A stretch of 64,000 nt of DNA from Curtobacterium poinsettiae. GTDB taxonomy: Bacteria > Actinomycetota > Actinomycetes > Actinomycetales > Microbacteriaceae. Location of the stretch: positions 1,798,001 through 1,862,000 of the forward strand of contig NZ_CP106879.1 of the NCBI RefSeq assembly GCF_025677645.1, read 5' to 3'. Within the stretch, counting starts at the first letter, position 1, and each line of letters opens with the position of its first letter. Shown piece after piece: positions 58,479 through 64,000 of this stretch. A program made the position numbers and the translations under genes. Under the pieces are notes generated by a model. The model was not told the origin of the DNA. It saw only the letters and a list, made by a program, of their open reading frames with translations, and searched no databases.

Positions 58479-58966
58479 GAGCGGTGGTCGCGCCCACCGC
58501 CGCGCCGACGCCGTCCGCCGAGCGGTCGCGTCCCGTCGCCTGGCGCGCTGCCGCGCGACGGTCCGCGGCCGCTCGACCACCTGCCAGCGGTGTGTCGTGA
58601 CCGCTCGCGGTGGTGGGGGTCCGCTCGCGTCGGCTGGCGCTGCCCAGCGGGCGGAATGCCGGGGTGACTTCGCGCGGCCACCCGGGTGTTTCGCCCGCTC
58701 GCGGTGGTGGGGGTCCGCGCGTGTCGGCAGGCGCTGCCGAGTGGGCGGAATGCCGGAGTGGCTCCGCACGGCCACCCGGGTGTTCCGCCGGTCGGGCCCG
58801 TGGGCTGTTCGCACGGGGCGAGATCGTGATCGACTGACGCGCCCGCCCGCCCGCGCCGTTGCCTGACCAGCCCACGCGATCAGTCGGACGGATGACGCGG
58901 TCGCGTCCGGGCAGGCCCTACTGTCGACGATGCGGGCGACGATCGTCGCCGCGGAGAGGACTGCTC
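58479..58966. other. Gene-free interval with tandem duplication
   Basis: About 490 bases with no convincing gene on either strand. Reading frames here have Ala/Arg/Pro-rich, non-protein-like translations. It contains two 94-bp direct copies (58601-58694 and 58695-58788) and may be a decayed or structural region. Confidence 0.7.
58601..58788. repeat. 94-bp tandem duplication
   Basis: CCGCTCGCGGTGGTGGGGG starts at 58601 and again at 58695; GCGGAATGCCGG at 58651 and 58745; GGCCACCCGGGTGTT at 58676 and 58770. Period 94, with several substitutions between copies. Confidence 0.88.
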
Positions 58967-59191
58967 GTGTTCACGAACGTGTCGGGGGCACACACCGTGG
59001 TGCTCCTCGTGCTGCTGGCGCTCGAGGCCGTGGCGCTGGTGCAGGTCTGGCGCGATCGACGACGGACGCAGCTGGTCAAGGTGCTGTGGACGGTGGTCAT
59101 CCTCGCGCTGCCCGTGGTCGGCGTGCTGGGGTGGGCCGTGAACTGGCTGCTCGGCAGGGCTGCGGACGCGCTGCAGCGCCGGAACGCCTGA
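58967..59191 (+). CDS. Small membrane protein, PLDc_N type
   Basis: 74 residues from GTG, with GGAGAGGA six bases upstream. HTVVLLVLLALEAVALVQVWRDRR is helix 1; LVKVLWTVVILALPVVGVLGWAVNWLLG is helix 2. The W-x-x-V-I-L-x-x-P-V-x-G-x-x-x-W pattern is that of the PLDc_N (phospholipase D N-terminal-like) family, small two-helix proteins of unknown role. Confidence 0.8.
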   Translation: MFTNVSGAHTVVLLVLLALEAVALVQVWRDRRRTQLVKVLWTVVILALPVVGVLGWAVNWLLGRAADALQRRNA

Positions 59192-59195
59192 CACG

Positions 59196-59681
59196 TCAGG
59201 CCTCGGTGAGGGCTGCCGCGTAGGCCCGGACGGACCGGTGGTACCGGGGGAGTGTCGGCTCGACGGCCTCGATCGCGACGCGCAGCGCCTCGGCTGAGCG
59301 TCCCGCGCTGTGCAGGGCGAGCGCGAGGAACACCCGCGGTGCCGCCCCGGTGGCGGGGTGTTCCGGCGCCTCGCGGAGCATCGCGATGGCCGCGTCGATC
59401 CGGCCGAGGTTCCGGAGCGTCGAGGCGTGCTGGACGACCATCCTGGCTGCGCGGTCCGGGTCGACGGTCTCCAGACCGGCTGCGGTCGCGGCGGCGTACT
59501 GCACGTCCGCGTCGGCTTCGTGTCCGCCCGAGTCGAAGGCGCCGCCGAGCTCGAACGCGCCGAGTGCGGGGTGCGGAGCCTCGGCGGCGAGGTCGCGCAT
59601 CCGCTTGATCCGCTGCTGATCGTCGATCGTCTCGTCGTCCCACAGCGCTGCGACGCGCGACTCCCAGTCCCCGGTGCTCAT
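59196..59681 (-). CDS. TPR-like cytoplasmic protein
   Basis: 161 residues. Helical throughout; GLETVDPDRAARMVVQHASTLRNLGRIDAAIAMLREAP and VFLALALHSAGRSAEALRVAIEAVE are TPR-like helix pairs. The start overlaps the stop of the DUF6807 gene (ATGA), so the two are translated together. It matches a common actinobacterial tetratricopeptide hypothetical; function unknown. Confidence 0.8.
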   Translation of the reverse strand: MSTGDWESRVAALWDDETIDDQQRIKRMRDLAAEAPHPALGAFELGGAFDSGGHEADADVQYAAATAAGLETVDPDRAARMVVQHASTLRNLGRIDAAIAMLREAPEHPATGAAPRVFLALALHSAGRSAEALRVAIEAVEPTLPRYHRSVRAYAAALTEA

Positions 59682-60487
59682 CCGGCGAGCGTACCGCCGT
59701 CGGTGATCGCCGCGCGGAACGAGCGGACCAGCGGTGCGCCGGGCTGCACGACGGCGGGGGAGTCCCACGCCAGTGCCGAGCCGATCGCGGGGTACTCCTC
59801 GGCGCGGACGAACCAGCGGTCGTGGTGGTCGACAGCTTCGATCCGGATCGTCGCCGGACCGCCGTCGAACACCGCCGACCAGGTGATCCAGGGTGCGACC
59901 GAGCCGTGCACGGCGGTCTCGCCCTCGGCGTCGGCGGTCCGGACGACGACCCCCGCGCACTCGGGGAACCGCCAGAAGAAGCCGCCGTAGCCGGCTCCGG
60001 CTCGGCCGTTGCTGCCCGGGCTCCCGAGGTGCACCGGGGAGTCGCCAGGGGTGCGGAACGACGACGACCAGGACAGCTCCCACCCGCTGGTGACCGCGCG
60101 CCAGCGCAGGGTGCGGTCCTCGCGCAGGACCACGGTGCGGTCCGGGCCACGCCAGACGAGGTGCTCGGCGGACGTCGTGTCGTACTGCTCCGCGTGCACC
60201 ACCTCGACCGCGCCGTGGTCGTCGCGCCAGACGTAACCGCGGCCGTGGACGTAGGTCGGGCCGCCCCAGCAGTTCACGCCGTCGACGTCGGGGATCGCGA
60301 CCCCGACCCCGCAGTGCCAGTCGTGGTCGCCCGGGTGGTACCCGCTGACGACGGTGCCGCCGAGGGTGCGGACCGGGTGCAGGCACGGCCGAGGGGACGA
60401 CGCGGCGATCGTGCCGGCGCCGTCGCGTTCGAGGGCGACCTCGACACCGTCCACGACGAGTGCGCGGATGCCGTCCTCGGTGCTCAC
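59678..60487 (-). CDS. DUF6807/PmoA-family protein
   Basis: 269 residues. PCLHPVRTLGGTVVSGYHPGDHDWHCGVGVAIPDVDGVNCWGG contains the conserved P-x-L-H-P and D-H-x-W-H-x-G-x motifs of this family, often called methane-oxygenase PmoA-like though unrelated to methane oxidation. Such proteins usually lie in sugar-oxidation loci and resemble aldose-epimerase beta-sandwiches. Here it is paired with a TPR-like gene. Enzyme activity unproven. Confidence 0.82.
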   Translation of the reverse strand: MSTEDGIRALVVDGVEVALERDGAGTIAASSPRPCLHPVRTLGGTVVSGYHPGDHDWHCGVGVAIPDVDGVNCWGGPTYVHGRGYVWRDDHGAVEVVHAEQYDTTSAEHLVWRGPDRTVVLREDRTLRWRAVTSGWELSWSSSFRTPGDSPVHLGSPGSNGRAGAGYGGFFWRFPECAGVVVRTADAEGETAVHGSVAPWITWSAVFDGGPATIRIEAVDHHDRWFVRAEEYPAIGSALAWDSPAVVQPGAPLVRSFRAAITDGGTLAG

Positions 60488-60497
60488 GCCACCGACG

Positions 60498-61178
60498 CTA
60501 CCCGCGTGTCAGTCGGGCGAGCACGACGCTGTCGAGCACCTCGTGTGGATCACCCTCCGGCGTCGTCGCGGTGCGCGGCCGGACCTCGGCGACCAGGACG
60601 TCCCAGCGGTCGTCGAGCTGCAGGGCGGCGAGGTCGTCGGCCGGCGCGGGGAACCGGTACTCCCGCAGCTCCGGCGGCAGGTCGTCGTGCGGGGGAGCGG
60701 CGTGCGCGGTGACGAGCAGGTGCCCACCGGCGGCGACGAAGCCGGCGGCCCGGCGCAGGATGTCGGCTCGGGGGATCTCCACCGGCCACGACTGCAGGAA
60801 CGACGCCGTCACCAGGTCGTACCGCGCGGCGGTGTCCCACCGGGCGAGGTCCGCGGCGACGAAGGCCGTCCGGTCCTCCACCCCGGCGGCGACCGCGGCC
60901 CGTGAACCACGCTGGAGCGCCGTCACCGACAGGTCGATCCCCGTCACGTCCCACCCCTGTTCGGCGAGCCACACCACGTCGCCGCCCTCGCCGCAGCCGA
61001 GGTCGAGCGCCCGCCCCACCGGCAGCCCCCACGTCACCGAGGCGAGCACGGCGTTCACCCGGCCGGACCAGATGCCGTCGCGCTCGGCGTAGCGGGCCTC
61101 CCACCAGTCCCGAACGGACGGTTCGGCGGTGGCATCGGTGGCGGCTCCGGCGGCGGAGCCGTCGTGGTGGGTGTGCAT
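60498..61178 (-). CDS. Class I SAM-dependent methyltransferase
   Basis: 226 residues from ATG 61178. Motif I ALDLGCGEGGDVVWLAEQGWDVTGIDLS; motif II region FVAADLARWDTAARYDLVTASFLQ; post-motif VAAGGHLLVTAHA. An N-terminal WWEARYAERDGIWSGRVN block is typical of small methyltransferases of the TehB/thiopurine branch. Substrate unknown. It lies 10 bases upstream of the DUF6807 gene, same strand. Confidence 0.9.
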   Translation of the reverse strand: MHTHHDGSAAGAATDATAEPSVRDWWEARYAERDGIWSGRVNAVLASVTWGLPVGRALDLGCGEGGDVVWLAEQGWDVTGIDLSVTALQRGSRAAVAAGVEDRTAFVAADLARWDTAARYDLVTASFLQSWPVEIPRADILRRAAGFVAAGGHLLVTAHAAPPHDDLPPELREYRFPAPADDLAALQLDDRWDVLVAEVRPRTATTPEGDPHEVLDSVVLARLTRG

Positions 61179-61214
61179 GCTGACACTCCAGCGCACCTGC
61201 CGGGCCGGACCCAA

Positions 61215-61241
61215 GCGGTGTTGCCGACCCGGCAACACCGC
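61215..61241. repeat. 12-bp-stem hairpin near a half-copy of the palindrome
   Basis: GCGGTGTTGCCG-ACC-CGGCAACACCGC, perfect stem upstream of the methyltransferase start. A half-copy of the main palindrome (GTGCCTCCCGTCCGCC) lies at 61264-61279. No T-tract. Confidence 0.7.
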
Positions 61242-61399
61242 ACCGTGCGGGGCGGGCGCGACCCGTGCCTCCCGTCCGCCCGGATCGTGAGCAGAAGGTG
61301 TCGGGTCGGCTCGAGGGACCCGACCATTCCTGCTCACGAATCGCGCACGAGCGAGCGCGCCCGCGCACGAGCGCGCCCGAGCCCGAGCGCACGCGCCCA

Positions 61400-62149
61400 T
61401 TAATCGTCGGCGGGCAGCGGCTCGGCGTGCTCGATGCGGGCGCTCGCCGTGGCCATGTGCGCGTCCATCGCGCGCTGCACGGCGGGCACGTCGCGCGCGC
61501 GCAGGGCCTCGAAGACGGCGCGGTGCTCGTGGAACGCGGCCTCGGTCGCCTGCCGGGTCTGCACGCGCCGCGCGACCCAGACGCTCAGCATGGAGCGGAG
61601 GCTCTGCAGGAGGTCCGCGAGCACGTCGTTGCCCGACGCCCGCGCCAGCAGGACGTGGAACCGGACGTCGGCGTCGATGAACGCCTGCGGGTCGTCGAGC
61701 GTCGCCTCCTGCCGGACCAGGTACTCGCCGAGTTCGGTGATCTGCTCGTCGGTGGCGCGCTGCGCGGCGAGGATCGCTGCCGTGCGCTCCAGTGAGGACC
61801 GGATCTCGAGCAGCTCGCGGGTGCGGTTCGACGCGAGCATGAGCCCCCACGACAGGGTCGTCGGGAGCAGGTCCGAGGTGCCTCCGCGCAGGTAGGTGCC
61901 CGAGCCGGGGCGGATCTGCACGATGCCCAGGATCTCGAGGGCGGCGAGGGCCTCACGGACGGCCGAGCGTCCGACGCCGAGCCGCTCGGACAGGATCCGC
62001 TCCGAGGGCAGCCGTGAGCCGGGGGCCAGCTCGCCGGCGGTGAGCAGCGAGACCAGCTGTCGGGCGACCACCGAGGCGGGGGACCCGACGGGCACGGACT
62101 CGAGTTCGAGTCGGATGTTGAGGGGGTCGTCCGGGCTGAACGCGGGCAT
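61400..62149 (-). CDS. FadR-type GntR regulator
   Basis: 249 residues. N-terminal wHTH (VVARQLVSLLTAGELAPGSRLPSERILSERLGVGRSAVREALAALEILGIVQIRPGSGTYL, about 27-87) with the FCD C-terminal domain (LLEIRSSLERTAAILAAQRA; ADVRFHVLLARASGNDVLADLL; HRAVFEALRARD). FCD His/Asp metal-ligand positions are present. Divergent from an MFS carrier and DhaK, with two GTCAACCGGTTG sites between: a substrate-released repressor is likely. Confidence 0.92.
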   Translation of the reverse strand: MPAFSPDDPLNIRLELESVPVGSPASVVARQLVSLLTAGELAPGSRLPSERILSERLGVGRSAVREALAALEILGIVQIRPGSGTYLRGGTSDLLPTTLSWGLMLASNRTRELLEIRSSLERTAAILAAQRATDEQITELGEYLVRQEATLDDPQAFIDADVRFHVLLARASGNDVLADLLQSLRSMLSVWVARRVQTRQATEAAFHEHRAVFEALRARDVPAVQRAMDAHMATASARIEHAEPLPADD

Positions 62150-62168
62150 GCAGTGAGCGTACCGGTCG

Positions 62169-62180
62169 GTCAACCGGTTG
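62169..62180. promoter_or_regulatory. GntR operator 1
   Basis: GTCAACCGGTTG, 20 bases upstream of the GntR start codon; repeats at 62241. Likely autoregulation. Confidence 0.7.
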
Positions 62181-62240
62181 CAGGGGAGCAACGCAGGCGC
62201 CTCGAGCAGTCCATACGGGAGGCATGGAACGCGGAGAATG

Positions 62241-62254
62241 GTCAACCGGTTGAC
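62241..62254. promoter_or_regulatory. GntR operator 2
   Basis: Perfect 14-bp palindrome GTCAACCGGTTGAC, 133 bases before the MFS start; fits the FadR-subfamily T-N-G-T...A-C-N-A style. Confidence 0.75.
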
Positions 62255-62387
62255 AAGTTGCTTGCCCGCGCCGCACACTGGATCAGGCGCACCGATGCGC
62301 CCGCTCCCGATCCGCGCAGCAGCACGGACCGTCCCGGCGCAGCCGCCAGGACGGGAGTCGTACCACCCCCACCGAGCAGGAGTCATC

Positions 62388-63797
62388 GTGGACATCCCCG
62401 CCACGCGAGGCATCCCCACCTCGGTCGTCGAGAAGACGGCCATCCGCAAGATCGCGATCCGCATCGTGCCGTTCGTGGCACTGATGTTCTTCATCAACTT
62501 CCTCGACCGCACCGCGATCTCCTTCGCCGCCCCCAACGGCATGGAGGCCGACCTCGGCCTGACCGCCGCCCAGTTCGGCTTCGCGTCCGGTGTGTTCTTC
62601 ATCGGTTACCTCGTGCTCGAGGTGCCGTCCAACCTCGCGCTGCACAAGTTCGGCGCGCGTGTCTGGCTCGCCCGCATCATGATCACGTGGGGCATCGTGT
62701 CCCTGCTCTTCACGTGGGTGCAGAACTACCCGCAGCTCGTCGGCCTGCGCTTCCTGCTCGGCATCGCCGAGGCCGGCTTCTTCCCCGGCGCGATCCTGTT
62801 CCTGTCGACCTGGGTCCCGGCCCGGCACCGCGGCAAGATGCTCGCGCTCTTCTACCTGGCGCAGCCGCTCACGAGCGTCATCGGTTCCCCGCTCGCCGGT
62901 TGGCTGATGACCCACGAGGGGATCCTCGGCGGCCTGGCCGGATGGCGCTTCATGTTCCTCTGTGTCTCGATCCCGGCGATCATCGTCGGCGTCCTGTGCC
63001 TCTTCGTGCTCAAGGACAAGCCGTCGCAGGCGAAGTGGCTCGACGAGGACGAGAAGCTCTGGCTCGAGGGCGCCCTGGCGAAGGAGAACCAGGAGAAAGC
63101 CGGCCACGGCAAGGGCGGCCTGCGTGCGGCCTTCGGCTCCGGCCGTGTCTGGATGCTCGCCGCGGTGTACTTCGGCTTCATCTACGGCCTCTACGCACTC
63201 AGCTTCTTCCTGCCGACGATCATCGACGGCTTCCAGGAGCAGTTCGGCACCACGTTCGACCTGTTCCAGAAGGGCCTCATCACGGCCATCCCGTACGTGC
63301 CCGCCGCGGTGGTCCTGTACTTCTGGTCGCGTGACGCCTTCCGTCGGGGTGTCCGGGTCTGGCACATCGCCGTCCCGGCCCTGGTCGGCGGCCTGAGCAT
63401 CCCGGTCGCGCTCTACATGAACAGCCCGGCCGCCACCGTCGCGGTCATCGCGATCACCGCGTGTGCGATCTTCGCGGCGCTGCCGAACTTCTGGACGGTC
63501 CCGACGCAGTTCCTGACCGGTGCCGCCGCAGCCGCTGGGGTCGCCCTCATCAACACCGTCGGCAACCTCGGTGGCTTCGCCGCCCCGTACATCACGGGTG
63601 CCGTCAGCGAGTGGACCGGCGGGTACCAGGTCCCGATGTTCATCGTCGGCTTCTTCATGGTGCTGTCGAGCGTGCTGATGTTCGTGCTCGGCCGGACCAC
63701 GAAGCGCAACGAAGCAGCTGCCGCGGCGTCCGGAGCCGACACCGCGGTCGCCGCCACGGACGGACCGACCGCGATCGCGAAGGAGGCCGGCGCATGA
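62388..63797 (+). CDS. MFS transporter, ACS (anion:cation symporter) type
   Basis: 469 residues from GTG 62388 with GAGCAGGAG upstream; 12 membrane helices. Characteristic parts are MFFINFLDRTAISFAAPNGMEADLGLTAAQFGFASGVFFIGY and LRFLLGIAEAGFFPGAILFLSTWVPARHRGKM, as in tartrate/phthalate/hexuronate carriers. It probably imports an organic acid or polyol degraded by the downstream DhaK-type kinase and other genes beyond the window. ATGA overlap with DhaK. Confidence 0.93.
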   Translation: MDIPATRGIPTSVVEKTAIRKIAIRIVPFVALMFFINFLDRTAISFAAPNGMEADLGLTAAQFGFASGVFFIGYLVLEVPSNLALHKFGARVWLARIMITWGIVSLLFTWVQNYPQLVGLRFLLGIAEAGFFPGAILFLSTWVPARHRGKMLALFYLAQPLTSVIGSPLAGWLMTHEGILGGLAGWRFMFLCVSIPAIIVGVLCLFVLKDKPSQAKWLDEDEKLWLEGALAKENQEKAGHGKGGLRAAFGSGRVWMLAAVYFGFIYGLYALSFFLPTIIDGFQEQFGTTFDLFQKGLITAIPYVPAAVVLYFWSRDAFRRGVRVWHIAVPALVGGLSIPVALYMNSPAATVAVIAITACAIFAALPNFWTVPTQFLTGAAAAAGVALINTVGNLGGFAAPYITGAVSEWTGGYQVPMFIVGFFMVLSSVLMFVLGRTTKRNEAAAAASGADTAVAATDGPTAIAKEAGA

Positions 63798-64000
63798 CCC
63801 GCCTGTTCAACGACCCGGCGGACTTCGCCGACGAGATGGTGGACGGCTTCGTCGCCGCCAACCGCGCCCGGGTCCGCCGGGTGCACGGCGGCGTCGCCCG
63901 CTCCACCACCAGCCCCGAGGGCACCGTCGCGCTCGTCGTCGGCGGCGGCTCCGGCCACTACCCGGCCTTCGGCGGTCTGGTGGGGCACGGCCTGGCGGCC
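63794..64000 (+). CDS. dhaK: Dihydroxyacetone kinase DhaK domain (partial, runs off window)
   Basis: The first 69 residues are present: MTRLFNDPADFADEMVDGF, then VALVVGGGSGHYPAFGGLVGHGL, the glycine-rich substrate loop of DhaK. The catalytic His and possible DhaL half lie beyond the end. Kinases of this family act on dihydroxyacetone or, in actinobacterial polyol catabolism, on related ketoses such as erythrulose. Overlaps the MFS gene. Confidence 0.88.
   Translation, partial: MTRLFNDPADFADEMVDGFVAANRARVRRVHGGVARSTTSPEGTVALVVGGGSGHYPAFGGLVGHGLAA

Overview
The window is about 70% G+C, densely coded on both strands, with frequent GTG starts, many 4-bp ATGA/GTGA stop-start overlaps and several start codons placed 6-7 bases after a TANNNT box (likely leaderless mRNAs). 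Gene content and style point to a Microbacteriaceae actinobacterium, most likely Curtobacterium or a close relative; this is inference from the sequence, not a database match. No rRNA, tRNA, CRISPR array, transposase, integrase or phage gene was found. It reads as chromosomal, with a strong carbohydrate-use theme.

Layout. 0.1-5.3 kb: small membrane proteins, a DUF2750-type protein, an HxlR regulator divergent from an azoreductase-like flavoprotein with GTTAC/GTAAC operators between them, a VOC protein, a WYL regulator and a SUKH-like protein. 5.5-10.3 kb: CorA Mg2+ channel, ECF sigma factor coupled to a membrane protein, and a two-gene glucosylglycerate operon (HAD phosphatase plus GpgS). 10.3-16.6 kb: small membrane proteins, LLM flavin oxidoreductase, VOC protein, SMP-30 lactonase, SdpI-like protein, alpha/beta hydrolase, SPFH protein. 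16.7-21.3 kb: pentose/hexose ABC importer (permease, ATPase, binding protein) with a ROK regulator. 21.4-25.1 kb: epoxide hydrolase divergent from a MarR/NmrA pair; SnoaL-like protein. 25.2-30.6 kb: a 1,822-residue secreted GH81 beta-1,3-glucanase with Ig-like and discoidin domains. 30.8-34 kb: LtrA and a BCCT betaine carrier. 34.1-41.1 kb: alpha-glucoside locus (binding protein, two permeases, GH31, LacI) with a LacI-type operator inside its promoter. 41.2-45.1 kb: fatty-acid desaturase, cold-shock protein, a degraded array of hydrolase fragments with small paralogous proteins, a secreted protein. 45.3-54.8 kb: GNAT plus two HAD proteins, acyl-CoA ligase, ArsR/MFS pair, ABC exporter, lipoprotein, DHFR-like protein. 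54.9-64 kb: secreted GH43, Ser/Thr kinase-GAF fusion, small PLDc_N-type protein, DUF6807/PmoA and TPR-like proteins, methyltransferase, then a FadR-type GntR regulator divergent from an MFS carrier and a DhaK kinase that runs off the window.

The most distinctive non-coding feature is a family of about 48-bp palindromes (12 copies plus a half copy, centred on GGTGCCAGCTGGCACC). All but one full copy sit directly downstream of a stop codon, and paired changes in the two arms preserve the stem. Two further, smaller intergenic repeat families are also present. The most unusual coding region is 42.9-44.3 kb, where fragments of an alpha/beta hydrolase alternate with two paralogous small proteins, one of them frameshifted at a GTGCCG hexanucleotide tract.
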